Notes: generated from the sequence alone by a model not told the origin. Numbered from the stretch's first letter, positions 1-7,887 are shown. The stretch is DNA of 51,410 nucleotides from an uncultured Bacteroidaceae bacterium (GCA_944320955.1 CALUJL010000001.1:1-51410), one strand, 5' to 3'. Numbers and translations: made by a program.

Positions 1-468
1 GATGTCGTTCCGCTTGTAATGTGACCTGATGAATGCCGCCACATGGTTTCTTGCCCGTACCCTTGCCATATAGGTAGCCCTGACCCTGTCTTTTCCGACA
101 CGCTTCTTGAACACTTCATTTTCCTTATCGAAAGCACCGAGCAATGTTTCATACTCACCGCCCAATCCCTGATAGGCATTGCGTACCATTTCTGCCGTTA
201 CATACGCTTCACGGTCGGATATACGCTGGTAATGCTTGATGATTTGAGCCTTGATGTTGTCAAGCGCAAGATTGGTTTCCCTCGCTTCCATACTCTTACC
301 CTTTGCCTTGTTCCCTTTGGCATCCCAAAGCTCTTTCGGGATAGCTCGCTTGCAGCTAAACTGTGCTACCGTTCCGTTGATTGTAACTCGTCCCATGATG
401 GGGACAATTCCGCTCTTTTCCTTACTGCCGTTCACGTAGAACAGCACCTTGAATGTGCTTCTTGCCAT
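1..468 (-). CDS. Tyrosine recombinase/integrase, N-terminal part (runs off left edge)
   Basis: An open frame of 156 codons reads leftward from an ATG at 468 and has no stop before the window edge, so the catalytic domain is missing from view. The visible part begins MARSTFKVLFYVNG and contains a short beta-rich arm-type domain (KVLFYVNGSKEKSGIVPIMGR, then AQFSCKRAIPKELWDAKGNK). A helical SAM-like, core-binding segment follows (MEARETNLALDNIKAQIIKHYQRI). This arrangement is characteristic of the phage-integrase family carried by Bacteroidetes conjugative and mobilizable transposons. Family knowledge says the missing half would hold the R-H-R-Y residues. Its base composition is more AT-rich than the genes to the right, which fits a mobile element whose body lies left of the window. 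The family call is firm; the element type cannot be determined. Confidence 0.85.
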   Translation of the reverse strand, partial: MARSTFKVLFYVNGSKEKSGIVPIMGRVTINGTVAQFSCKRAIPKELWDAKGNKAKGKSMEARETNLALDNIKAQIIKHYQRISDREAYVTAEMVRNAYQGLGGEYETLLGAFDKENEVFKKRVGKDRVRATYMARVRARNHVAAFIRSHYKRNDI

Positions 469-700
469 ACTCGTTTCTTTTTGGTTGCAAAACTATAAAT
501 CAACTGATAAGCAAAGCTGCGCAGAACGCCGCAAAATGAAATAGGGACTGTTAAATCTGCACTTTCATCGGGTAATGATTAGGAAACCGTTCTTTTGCTT
601 TAATCTGCTTTAAGACGGTTTTCAACTGTCTGTCCAACTTCTGCGTTTTTCCTCTAACTCCCTAATTATCAAATCCTGTTGCGTTAATCTGCTGCAATTC
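469..700. other. Putative element/chromosome junction with repeated TTAATCTGCT motifs
   Basis: This AT-richer stretch separates the integrase start from the GC-rich kinase gene. TTAATCTGCT occurs at 600-609 and again at 684-693, the second copy inside the last codons of the kinase gene. A close variant, TTAAATCTGC, is at 551-560. Repeats next to an integrase gene can be arm-type binding sites or attachment-site remnants. The other element end is outside the window, so no attachment site can be defined. Confidence 0.3.
488..515 (-). promoter_or_regulatory. Possible promoter of the integrase gene
   Basis: Read on the minus strand, TAGTTTTG (488-495) matches the Bacteroidetes -7 box TAnnTTTG, with TTTG (512-515) upstream. 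The 16-bp spacer is shorter than the usual 19-21, so the -33 assignment is weak. The -7 box lies 20 bp before the integrase ATG. Confidence 0.35.
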
Positions 701-3025
701 GGCGGATATTCCACAGATTTTGCGTGAGTTTAGTATTCGTTTTTCTGCCGCTATGAGTTGCCCGGCCAGGTCGCCGGTCTCAGGGGTGAAGGCCTCGCCT
801 CTTTTTTCCAGCCGGGCCATGAGCCGGACGCACTCTTCCGCCCCGATAATCCGGAACATGGGGAGCTGCTTATGGGCGAGGTGCGATATCGTGTGCCGGT
901 CGCCCTCGTCTTTTGCCTTTTGCAGCGAGCGGATGTCGCGCTCCGTCTCCGTACGGAACAGGGTGAGCAGCTCCCGGGTTTCCTTTTCGTCGCCGCCGCA
1001 GAAGGCTGCCAGCGCCTGCCAGTCGGGCCCGGCCGGGTCTTTTTGGGAAAAGTGCTGCCGCTCTCCAGAAAAAGTGCTGCCGCTTTCCGGCGGAAGTGCT
1101 GCCGCTTTTCCCGCACTGCCTTTGGGGGCGGAAAGGTTTCGGATGCGGGTGGTGAGGCGGACTACTTCGCTCGTGGAATAAGGCTTGTGGAGGCAGCCGG
1201 CAAATCCTTTGGAGGTGAATTCCGATTCTTCCATCTCGCGGGCGGTGACGGCTATGATGGGTGTGTCCTTGGCCCCGGGCAGATTGGAGGCGCGGAGCAG
1301 TTCGAGCAGTTTGAACCCGCTGATGGCCGGCATCTGCACGTCGGTCAGGATGAAGTCGTAGCGGGCATTCCGCAGATGGTCGAACAGCTCGTCTGGCTCT
1401 ACGCAGCAGTCTGCCGTGGCTCCTTGTGCGCAGAGCCGCTGGCGGGTGAGGCGGAGCTGGATGCGGTCGTCGTCGATTATCAGGAAGCGGATGCCTTCCA
1501 GTTGGTTTCTCTGTTGCGCTGCGGCGGTGTCTTCCTGCTTGTTGTCTTTCTGGGGGGCGTCGGCTTTCCGGAGCGGCAGGAGTACGGTGAAGGTGGTGCC
1601 TTGCCCTTTCGTGCTGTCGAGGCGGATTTCTCCCCCGAACAGCTCCACCAGTCCGTGTACGATGGAGAGCCCCAGCCCGAAGCCCTCCCGCCCTTGTGCG
1701 CCGGGCAGGCGGGTGAAGGAGCGGAAGATGCGCTCCCTGTCGGCCTCGTCGATGCCCTGCCCGGTGTCCTGCACCGCCAGTCGGAGCCATCCGTTCTGCA
1801 TACGGGCGCGGAGTGTGACGCTGCCCCGGTCGGTAAACTTCAGCGCGTTGCTCATCAGGTTGTCCGTGAGTTGGCGGAGCTGTACGGTGTCGGCCTCGTA
1901 TTCCTCGTCCGGCAGGTCGGAGAAGTCGGTGAGCAGTTCGATGCGTTTGGCCCGTGCGGCCGGCAGGAAGTCGGCCGCTATCTCGCGGAAGAAGCGGGCC
2001 GGGGAGAAGGGTACGGCCACGAGTTCGGTCTTTTTCTGCTCCAGCCGGTGGAAATTGAGGAGTTTCCTGATGAGTTCCATCAGGTGGCGGGCGGAGCTTT
2101 GCATGTGGCGCAGGTCTTCGCGTTGTCCCTCTTCGGTCAGTTTTCCCTCCAGGAGTTCGGCGTAGCCCATGATGTTTCCCAGCGGGGCCTTGAAGTCGTG
2201 GGTGATGGCGAGCATCATCTGTTCGCGTGCCCGCAGCAGCTCTTCGGCGTGGCGGCGGGCTTCTTCGAGCTGGATGCGGTAGCGCTTGTTGCGGGTCAGG
2301 TCCCTACATATTATAAATAGGAAGACGGCTGCCAACAGCAGTGCCGCCACGGCTATGGAGGCTATGGCGTAGACCGACTTCCGGCGCAATTCCTGCTGGC
2401 GCAGCTGGAAGGCTTCGCTCTGCCGTGCCGCGTCGGCTTCGTAGCGGGTGATGATGCTGTCGATCTGCGCGCTGAGGATTTGCTCGTTCCGGCGGATGCG
2501 CTCTCTTCTTTTCCGCAGGGCGGTGAGCGCCGAGTCTTTCTGCCGGAGGTTGTCTGCGAGGTCCTTTTTCAGCGAATCGCCGGGCGATGGGGTGTGGAGT
2601 GTGTCGGTGATTACTTCGATGCGGGTGCTCGTCTGGAGCGCGGAGTCTTGCCGGGGGGCGAAGACTTCCGCCACGCGCTTGAGGAATCCCTTGGGCCGGG
2701 TCTTGTGGACGACGGAGTCGTGGCGGATTACCACGTGCCTCTGGATCCGGGGCGGGGGGCTCTGCATCAGTTTTTCTATGTCTTCTTCCGAGAGTATGTA
2801 GCCCTCCGGCCGGTTTGTCTCCCGGAAAAAGGCCAGCATCCTCCGGTCTTTTTCCTTGATGAGGGCCTGGAGCGAGTCGCTGTTGAGGAGCTGTTCCCGG
2901 TCGATGGCTTCGATGTGTTCGATTTCCCGGTGGATATAGAGCAGGGCTATGAGCAGCAATGCCAGCAGCGAGGCATAGCCGAGAAAAATCTTCAGGCGCG
3001 TAAACCGGGAAGGGGGCGAGGGCAT
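662..3025 (-). CDS. Hybrid sensor histidine kinase with receiver and HPt domains
   Basis: Membrane-bound phosphorelay kinase of 787 residues. A transmembrane helix (about 13-32) is followed by a largely helical periplasmic segment and a second helix (about 217-241). The HisKA domain has ITHDFKAPL with phospho-acceptor His276. The ATPase domain shows N box NLMSNALKF, DTGQGI and GFGLGLSI. A receiver (about 511-632) has acidic pair DDD and phospho-acceptor Asp562 in LTDVQMP. A C-terminal HPt domain has the candidate His718 in LAHKQLPMF. The linker between receiver and HPt (about 639-662) is encoded by three 22-bp palindromic repeat units. The last 20 or so codons lie in AT-richer DNA next to the integrase and may have been replaced by integration. 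The gene starts 12 bp after the upstream gene ends, so the two are probably cotranscribed. No cognate regulator gene is visible. Confidence 0.9.
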   Translation of the reverse strand: MPSPPSRFTRLKIFLGYASLLALLLIALLYIHREIEHIEAIDREQLLNSDSLQALIKEKDRRMLAFFRETNRPEGYILSEEDIEKLMQSPPPRIQRHVVIRHDSVVHKTRPKGFLKRVAEVFAPRQDSALQTSTRIEVITDTLHTPSPGDSLKKDLADNLRQKDSALTALRKRRERIRRNEQILSAQIDSIITRYEADAARQSEAFQLRQQELRRKSVYAIASIAVAALLLAAVFLFIICRDLTRNKRYRIQLEEARRHAEELLRAREQMMLAITHDFKAPLGNIMGYAELLEGKLTEEGQREDLRHMQSSARHLMELIRKLLNFHRLEQKKTELVAVPFSPARFFREIAADFLPAARAKRIELLTDFSDLPDEEYEADTVQLRQLTDNLMSNALKFTDRGSVTLRARMQNGWLRLAVQDTGQGIDEADRERIFRSFTRLPGAQGREGFGLGLSIVHGLVELFGGEIRLDSTKGQGTTFTVLLPLRKADAPQKDNKQEDTAAAQQRNQLEGIRFLIIDDDRIQLRLTRQRLCAQGATADCCVEPDELFDHLRNARYDFILTDVQMPAISGFKLLELLRASNLPGAKDTPIIAVTAREMEESEFTSKGFAGCLHKPYSTSEVVRLTTRIRNLSAPKGSAGKAAALPPESGSTFSGERQHFSQKDPAGPDWQALAAFCGGDEKETRELLTLFRTETERDIRSLQKAKDEGDRHTISHLAHKQLPMFRIIGAEECVRLMARLEKRGEAFTPETGDLAGQLIAAEKRILNSRKICGISAELQQINATGFDN
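1045..1110. repeat. Three-unit 22-bp palindromic array inside the histidine kinase gene
   Basis: The core AGTGCTGCCGCT begins at 1051, 1073 and 1095, an exact 22-bp period. Each unit is a short palindrome of the form GGAAAAG, 8-nt loop, CTTTTCC. Three units make 66 bp, equal to 22 codons, so the kinase frame is intact although each unit is read in a different frame. It falls in the flexible linker between the receiver and HPt domains. Confidence 0.8.
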
Positions 3026-3037
3026 GGGCAGGGGAGT

Positions 3038-3622
3038 TTAGACTTCGTCGCCGCGGATGCCCAGTGCTTTCATGACGGGGTAGCCCAGGATGGCGTGCCG
3101 GATGCCTGCGGGCAGGGCTTCGGCCGAGGGGCTCATGTCGAAAAGGGTGATTTCTTTTTCCGCCGGGCAGGCAGAGAGGGCGGCATAGAGGGCTTGGGCT
3201 TCGGCCGGATCCAGCGTGTCGGCCACGACCCCTATGCGCTCCACTTCTTCCGCTGCGGCCACGAGGCGGAGCGATTCGTGCAGGAATTCGTCCAGGCTGC
3301 TCATGCCCTCCGGTTGGAAAGCATGGATGGAAACTTCCCCGACCACGCTGCGGAAAGCATTGTCGCTCAGCTGGCATTCGAGATTGCAGGGGCTGGAGTG
3401 GGGGAGCTGTGCAGACATTTCGTCATGCAGGAAGAGGGCTTGCACTGAATTATTGTCACCCCTCGGAAATTTTGCGTCGAGGGCTAAATAAGTAAGCAGG
3501 AGGGAGGGATGGATTAGGTCCAGGTCGCGTTGCAGTTTCTGGGAAAACAGTTGGTTTAAGTCTGCAATGGCCCGGTTTAGAAAGGCTGTGTCGATGAGTA
3601 AGACCGAAGGGGAGAATTTCAT
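3038..3622 (-). CDS. Uncharacterised Bacteroidales protein upstream of the hybrid kinase
   Basis: A 194-residue protein beginning [22 protein letters not shown]. No signal peptide, membrane helix or catalytic motif is visible. It looks like a soluble mixed alpha/beta protein with acidic surfaces. It resembles a conserved Bacteroidales family of unknown function (possibly DUF6621, from memory only). A well-formed promoter lies just upstream and the kinase gene follows after 15 bp, so the two are probably one transcript and may be functionally linked. No function can be assigned from sequence. Confidence 0.75.
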   Translation of the reverse strand: MKFSPSVLLIDTAFLNRAIADLNQLFSQKLQRDLDLIHPSLLLTYLALDAKFPRGDNNSVQALFLHDEMSAQLPHSSPCNLECQLSDNAFRSVVGEVSIHAFQPEGMSSLDEFLHESLRLVAAAEEVERIGVVADTLDPAEAQALYAALSACPAEKEITLFDMSPSAEALPAGIRHAILGYPVMKALGIRGDEV

Positions 3623-3654
3623 AAGCTCTGCGTTTTTCGTTCGTTTTCAGTAGG

Positions 3655-3686
3655 CAAAGGTACGAGAAAAGTCACTTCTTGGCAAG
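3655..3686 (-). promoter_or_regulatory. Promoter of the 3622-662 transcript
   Basis: On the minus strand CTTG (3683-3686), a 20-bp spacer, then TACCTTTG (3655-3662). This is a near-consensus Bacteroidetes promoter, placed about 33 bp before the start codon at 3622. Confidence 0.7.
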
Positions 3687-3775
3687 ACGAATTGGCGCGA
3701 AAAGCCGTTTTGGCGCAGCTTTTGAAGAAAAAGAAGCAAACACTGAAAACAAAAACGAAAGGAGAACAGAAGAAT

Positions 3776-6364
3776 ATGAACATCGACAAGTTTACAATCA
3801 AGTGCCAGGAGGCCCTGCAGGGGGCTGTGAATCTGGTACAGGGCCGTGGCCAACAGAGTGTGGAAACGGCGCATCTGCTGCTCTCTGCCATGAAAGCCGG
3901 TGAGCAGGTCTACCACTTCCTCTTTCAGAAGCTGGGAGTCAACGAAGCCAACGTCAGCGCCCTGGCGGAAAAGGAGGTCGCCACGTACCCCAAGGTCAGC
4001 GGCGGCGAGCCATACCTCAGCCGGGAGGCAAACGAAGTCCTGACCCGTGCGGAGGAACTGGCTAAGGAACAGGGCGACGAGTTTGTCTCGCTGGAGATAT
4101 TGCTGCTGGCCTTGCTGGTAGTCAAGAGCCCGGCTGCCCGCATCCTGCAGGACGCCGGGGTAACGCAGGCCGAGTTGCGGAAAGCCATTGCGGAGCTACG
4201 GAAGGGAAGTACGGTGAAAAGCGCCAGCAGCGAAGATACCTACCAGAGCCTGGAGAAGTACGCCATCAATCTTTGCGAGGCGGCGCGCGAGGGAAAGCTC
4301 GACCCCGTCATCGGCCGCGACGAGGAAATCCGGCGGGTGCTGCAGATCCTCAGCCGGCGGACGAAGAACAATCCTATCCTGATAGGTGAGCCGGGAACCG
4401 GTAAGACGGCCATCGTGGAAGGACTGGCCGGGCGTATCGTGCGCGGCGACGTGCCGGAGAACCTGAAGAACAAGCGCATTTATTCTTTGGACATGGGCGC
4501 GCTGATAGCGGGTGCCAAGTACAAGGGAGAATTTGAAGAGCGCCTGAAAGCCGTCATCAACGAAGTGAAACAGTCCGAAGGGGAAATCATCCTTTTCATC
4601 GATGAGATTCATACGCTGGTGGGTGCCGGAAAGGGAGAGGGCGCCATGGATGCGGCAAACATCCTGAAGCCCGCCTTGGCCCGCGGTGAGCTGCGCAGCA
4701 TCGGAGCCACTACGCTCGATGAATACCAGAAGTACTTCGAGAAGGACAAAGCGCTGGAGCGCCGGTTCCAGATCGTTATGGTAAACGAACCGGATGTCTT
4801 GAGCAGTATTTCCATCCTGCGCGGGTTGAAGGAACGTTATGAGAACCATCATCACGTGCGCATTAAGGACGATGCCATCATCGCCGCCGTGGAGCTTTCG
4901 AACCGCTATATCACGGACCGTTTCCTCCCGGACAAAGCGATAGACCTGATGGACGAGGCCGCGGCGAAGTTGCGGATGGAAGTGGACTCCGTGCCTGAGG
5001 AACTCGACGAAATCACCCGTCGTATCAAGCAATTGGAGATAGAGCGTGAGGCAATCAAGCGCGAGGGCGACGAAGGAAAGCTGCAACAGTTGGGCAAAGA
5101 CATAGCCGAACTGCGCGAACAGGAGGCTTCTTACCGTGCCAAGTGGCAGGGGGAGAAAGAGCTTGTCAACGTGATTCAGCAAAATAAGATAAGGATGGAG
5201 CAGTTGAAGTTCGAAGCCGAGCGGGCCGAGCGCGAGGGCGACTACGGAAAAGTGGCCGAGATACGCTATGGCAAGCTGCAGCAGCTGCAGAAAGAAATAG
5301 ACGATACGCAGAAAAAGCTGCACGAGACGCAGAGCGGCAGCGCCCTTATCAAGGAAGAGGTCGATGCCGACGACATAGCCGAGGTAGTGAGCCGCTGGAC
5401 AGGCATTCCGGTCAGCAAGATGCAGCAAAGCGAGCGCGAGAAACTGCTCCACCTCGAAGAGGAACTGCACAAGCGTGTTGTCGGACAGGACGAAGCCATC
5501 CGTGCCGTGAGCGACGCCGTGCGGCGGAGCCGTGCCGGGCTGCAAGACCCGCGCCGCCCTATCGGAAGTTTCATTTTCCTGGGCACCACGGGTGTCGGAA
5601 AGACGGAACTTGCCAAGGCTTTGGCCGAGTATTTGTTTGACGACGAGAGCATGATGACACGAATCGACATGAGCGAATACCAGGAGAAGCACAGCGTCAG
5701 CCGATTGATCGGGGCGCCTCCCGGATATGTGGGCTACGACGAGGGCGGACAGCTTACGGAAGCTATCCGGAGGAAGCCGTACAGTGTGGTTTTGTTCGAC
5801 GAGATCGAAAAAGCGCATCCGGATGTTTTCAACATTCTGCTTCAGGTGTTGGACGACGGACGGCTCACCGACAACAAAGGTCGCACCGTAAACTTCAAGA
5901 ACACCATCATCATCATGACCTCCAACATGGGGAGTTCCTACATCCAGAGCCAGTTTGAGAAACTTACGGAAAGCAACCGCTCCCGGCTGGTAGAGGAAAC
6001 CCGGAACGAGGTAATGCAAATGCTGAAGAAGACCATCCGTCCGGAGTTCTTGAACCGCATCGACGAGATAATCATGTTTACTCCTTTGGACAAAGAGGAA
6101 GTGAAACAGATTGTCCGCCTGCAGATCGGCGGAGTTGTGCGGATGCTGGAGGAAAACGGCATTCATCTCGCCGTCAGCGACGCTGCCGTAAGTTTCCTCT
6201 CGGAGGCCGGGTTCGATCCGGAGTTCGGCGCCCGTCCCGTAAAGCGCGCCATCCAGCAGTATCTGCTCAACGACTTGAGCAAGAAAATACTGGCCGGCGA
6301 CATCGACCGGGAGAAGCCCGTGCAGGTAGACCGCGAGGGGGACCGCCTCGTCTTCTCCAACTGA
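3776..6364 (+). CDS. clpB: ATP-dependent disaggregase ClpB
   Basis: Hsp100 chaperone of 862 residues that extracts polypeptides from aggregates together with DnaK. The Clp N domain (1 to about 145) is followed by AAA+ module 1, with Walker A GEPGTGKT at 204-211 and Walker B LFIDEI near 273. A coiled-coil middle domain spans roughly 410-525. AAA+ module 2 has GTTGVGKT at 603-610 and Walker B LFDEIE near 673, and ends in the small C-terminal domain with FGARPVKR. The middle domain separates ClpB from ClpA and ClpC. An in-frame ATG at 3692 exists. The start at 3776 (MNIDKFTIK) is preferred because it matches the family N-terminus and is preceded by GGAGA 12 bp upstream. No CIRCE element was seen. 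It ends at its own terminator. Confidence 0.97.
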   Translation: MNIDKFTIKCQEALQGAVNLVQGRGQQSVETAHLLLSAMKAGEQVYHFLFQKLGVNEANVSALAEKEVATYPKVSGGEPYLSREANEVLTRAEELAKEQGDEFVSLEILLLALLVVKSPAARILQDAGVTQAELRKAIAELRKGSTVKSASSEDTYQSLEKYAINLCEAAREGKLDPVIGRDEEIRRVLQILSRRTKNNPILIGEPGTGKTAIVEGLAGRIVRGDVPENLKNKRIYSLDMGALIAGAKYKGEFEERLKAVINEVKQSEGEIILFIDEIHTLVGAGKGEGAMDAANILKPALARGELRSIGATTLDEYQKYFEKDKALERRFQIVMVNEPDVLSSISILRGLKERYENHHHVRIKDDAIIAAVELSNRYITDRFLPDKAIDLMDEAAAKLRMEVDSVPEELDEITRRIKQLEIEREAIKREGDEGKLQQLGKDIAELREQEASYRAKWQGEKELVNVIQQNKIRMEQLKFEAERAEREGDYGKVAEIRYGKLQQLQKEIDDTQKKLHETQSGSALIKEEVDADDIAEVVSRWTGIPVSKMQQSEREKLLHLEEELHKRVVGQDEAIRAVSDAVRRSRAGLQDPRRPIGSFIFLGTTGVGKTELAKALAEYLFDDESMMTRIDMSEYQEKHSVSRLIGAPPGYVGYDEGGQLTEAIRRKPYSVVLFDEIEKAHPDVFNILLQVLDDGRLTDNKGRTVNFKNTIIIMTSNMGSSYIQSQFEKLTESNRSRLVEETRNEVMQMLKKTIRPEFLNRIDEIIMFTPLDKEEVKQIVRLQIGGVVRMLEENGIHLAVSDAAVSFLSEAGFDPEFGARPVKRAIQQYLLNDLSKKILAGDIDREKPVQVDREGDRLVFSN

Positions 6365-6396
6365 AAAGTGCACGGCGAATCGCCTTTTTGAGTAAG

Positions 6397-6432
6397 AAAG
6401 CCGCCCGGACAAACTGTCTGAGCGGCTTTTTT
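6397..6432 (+). terminator. Intrinsic terminator of clpB
   Basis: AAAGCCGC (6397-6404) pairs with GCGGCTTT (6422-6429). Extra GACA/TGTC pairing lies inside the loop, and the right arm ends in a run of six Ts. Confidence 0.85.
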
Positions 6433-6462
6433 CCCTTTTTCTGCAAAAAAGACCGGAATATA

Positions 6463-6494
6463 TTTGGAAACATGCGCATAAGCCCTTATCTTTG
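6463..6494 (+). promoter_or_regulatory. Consensus promoter of a small-RNA gene
   Basis: TTTG at 6463-6466, exactly 20 bp, then TATCTTTG at 6487-6494. It is one of the best promoter matches in the window, yet no coding start follows for 370 bp, so the product is inferred to be an RNA starting near 6501. Confidence 0.75.
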
Positions 6495-6500
6495 TCTTCA

Positions 6501-6765
6501 CGAATAAGGGAGGAATCCCGAATTCGGGAGCAGAACCGGAAATATGCGCCGCATTGCTCTGATGGGGAAGCTCTACAATTATATTGAAAACCGAGACACG
6601 CTCTCCCGTTTAATGGCGTGCCACTGTTCGCAAGAACCGGGTGGATTACAAAGAACGGCGGGCACTCAAATCTTGTCACTCGGAGTTTTCATCTAATCAA
6701 CAATGCGGCACTTTTCATAATAGGCAGGTTGTTCGTCCAGGCGTGGATGGACAATCTGTTTTTTT
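6501..6765 (+). ncRNA. Free-standing structured RNA, candidate 6S RNA
   Basis: No open frame with coding character fills this interval, but it has its own promoter and terminator and nested complementarity. The outer helix pairs GCCGCATTG (6548-6556) with CAATGCGGC (6701-6709). The next helix pairs GAAAACCGAG (6586-6595) with CTCG (6679-6682) and GTTTTC (6685-6690), leaving a 2-nt bulge. Near the apex, CCAC (6621-6624) pairs with GTGG (6641-6644) around GTTC-GCAA-GAAC (6626-6637), a GNRA-capped hairpin. A long, interrupted rod with large internal loops is the shape of 6S RNA, which binds RNA polymerase. Bacteroidales have such an RNA, originally catalogued as Bacteroidales-1. The RNA gene is well supported; the 6S identity is inferred from shape. 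tmRNA, RNase P and SRP signatures were not found. Confidence 0.65.
6729..6765 (+). terminator. Terminator of the structured RNA
   Basis: An 11-bp stem (6729-6739 with 6744-6754, two G-U pairs) closes a GGCG loop and is followed by TCTG and seven Ts. Confidence 0.75.
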
Positions 6766-6800
6766 ATACCCGTAGTTACTCGGTTTCCGTAGGATTTTCG

Positions 6801-6808
6801 TACGTTTG
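6801..6808 (+). promoter_or_regulatory. Likely -7 box of the guanine deaminase promoter
   Basis: TACGTTTG fits TAnnTTTG and lies 62 bp before the start at 6871. No clear TTTG sits at the expected -33 distance, so the call is tentative. Confidence 0.4.
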
Positions 6809-6870
6809 CAGGGCATCGGCCGGAAGGACGGTGCAAAGGTTTATATTATATATGTATAGGAGATACGGAT

Positions 6871-7440
6871 ATGTGCATGCTTACTGATTCGCTTCCCGCT
6901 GCCGGACCGGCTCCGGAGGCTTCGGCTTTCACAATGGAGGACAAGGCGGTTTCGGCCGAAGAGGAAGAGGTCTTTTCGCCCGAGGAGCTGATGCGCCGGG
7001 CCATTGCCCTGTCTGTGGAGAGTGTGGCGCAGGGGGGCGGCCCGTTTGGGGCGGTCATTGCCCGCGAGGGGAAGATTATTGCTACGGGTGCGAACCGGGT
7101 TACGCTCGATTGCGACCCCACGGCCCACGCCGAGATACAGGCCATTCGCGAGGCGGCCAGGCGGTTGGGGACGTTCGACCTGGGCGGCTGTGAGATTTAT
7201 ACTTCCTGCGAGCCCTGCCCCATGTGCCTCGGAGCCATCTATTGGGCTCATTTGGACCGCATGTATTACGGCAACAGCAAGAAGGACGCGGCGGCCATCG
7301 GATTCGACGACGCTTATATCTACGAAGAGCTCGATCGGAATCCGGCGTCGCGCCGCCTGAAGTCGGAAGTCCTGCTGCCGGATGAAGCCATAGAGGCCTT
7401 CCGCGCGTGGGAAAAGAAGGAGGACAAGACGGAATATTAG
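6871..7440 (+). CDS. guaD: Guanine deaminase (cytidine-deaminase fold)
   Basis: A 189-residue zinc deaminase, expected to convert guanine to xanthine in purine salvage. Zinc-site motifs are HAE (His86, catalytic Glu88) and CEPCPMC (Cys116, Cys119). The C-terminal GFDDAYIYEEL and the GGGPFGAVIA stretch match the Bacillus GuaD-type subgroup better than the tRNA adenosine deaminase TadA. Compared with typical relatives of about 155 residues it has an extra 35-40 residue acidic, Ala/Pro-rich N-terminus. The start at 6871 is supported by AGGAGA 7 bp upstream; a shorter form could start at 6934. It is monocistronic, with a terminator 40 bp after the stop. Substrate could be another nucleobase. Confidence 0.88.
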   Translation: MCMLTDSLPAAGPAPEASAFTMEDKAVSAEEEEVFSPEELMRRAIALSVESVAQGGGPFGAVIAREGKIIATGANRVTLDCDPTAHAEIQAIREAARRLGTFDLGGCEIYTSCEPCPMCLGAIYWAHLDRMYYGNSKKDAAAIGFDDAYIYEELDRNPASRRLKSEVLLPDEAIEAFRAWEKKEDKTEY

Positions 7441-7479
7441 CCTTGGCGCTTCGGGAAAAGTTATAGTACTTTTGAGAGA

Positions 7480-7519
7480 AAGCCCTGCAACTGATGGGAG
7501 AAAGTTGCAGGGCTTTTTT
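7480..7519 (+). terminator. Intrinsic terminator of guaD
   Basis: A perfect 12-bp stem (AGCCCTGCAACT at 7481-7492 with AGTTGCAGGGCT at 7503-7514) is followed by a T run. The complementary strand has only a weak T tract. Confidence 0.88.
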
Positions 7520-7525
7520 GTGTCT

Positions 7526-7562
7526 GCCCCGTAGCTTTTCTTGAAAAGCTTTGTCGGGGGCG
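7526..7562. other. Extended hairpin between guaD and the invertible cassette
   Basis: AGCTTTTC (7533-7540) pairs perfectly with GAAAAGCT (7543-7550) across two bases, and the flanking GCCCC pairs with GGGGGC. It has no strong T tract on either strand. It would be transcribed by the leftward cassette promoter in the present orientation. Confidence 0.5.
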
Positions 7563-7633
7563 TTGATCTGAGGTTTGTAAATCGGTATATATCGGTTTGC
7601 TTATCGGTATTTTCCCTTGCCTGTTTGGGCAGA

Positions 7634-7664
7634 TTACTCATTATCCGGCAATAATGAGTAGGGC
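7634..7664. repeat. Left inverted repeat (recombination site) of the invertible promoter
   Basis: This 31-bp segment is the exact reverse complement of 7857-7887. Inside it are two perfect 10-bp inverted half-sites, TACTCATTAT (7635-7644) and ATAATGAGTA (7651-7660). They surround a non-palindromic 6-bp centre, CCGGCA. Inverted half-sites with a 6-8 bp crossover are the layout of tyrosine-recombinase core sites. Confidence 0.9.
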
Positions 7665-7696
7665 GGAACTCATGTCGCACGGCTTCGAATCGGGGG

Positions 7697-7728
7697 CAAA
7701 GGTAAGGTAAATCTGTGTGACAAACAAG
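7697..7728 (-). promoter_or_regulatory. Invertible promoter, pointing left (OFF for the sugar transferase)
   Basis: On the minus strand CTTG (7725-7728), a 20-bp spacer, then TACCTTTG (7697-7704). It lies inside the 192-bp segment bounded by the inverted repeats. As sequenced it fires toward the guaD terminator, where no leftward gene lies. Inversion would move the -7 box to about 7817-7824 facing the sugar transferase gene at 8073. Confidence 0.8.
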
Positions 7729-7856
7729 AGTTAAGCCCTTTTTTGTTGCAAATCTTTTTATAGGCCAATGCGGGCTCTCCACGAGCCGCAGCCATCGGTG
7801 TCTTTTTCGTGACGTACGATATAAATGCCTGCAATATAGTGGTTTGTGGAAATGTT

Positions 7857-7887
7857 GCCCTACTCATTATTGCCGGATAATGAGTAA
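7857..7887. repeat. Right inverted repeat (recombination site) of the invertible promoter
   Basis: Exact reverse complement of 7634-7664, with half-sites at 7861-7870 and 7877-7886 around the centre TGCCGG. The asymmetric centres are in opposite orientation, so recombination between the sites would invert rather than delete the 192 bp between them. Confidence 0.9.

Noticed and set aside
43-498. Rightward 151-codon frame at the left edge
   Set aside because: It is antisense to the integrase N-terminus, whose minus-strand frame gives recognisable family sequence.
3622-3775. CIRCE-type heat-shock operator before clpB
   Set aside because: No 9-bp inverted repeat matching CIRCE was found in the gap.
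4196-6679. 827-codon minus-strand frame opposite clpB
   Set aside because: Shadow frame caused by GC-rich codon usage in clpB; no family resemblance.
7664-7857. Insertion sequence or MITE bounded by inverted repeats
   Set aside because: No flanking target-site duplication is visible. The half-site and 6-bp core structure plus internal promoter fits inversion better.
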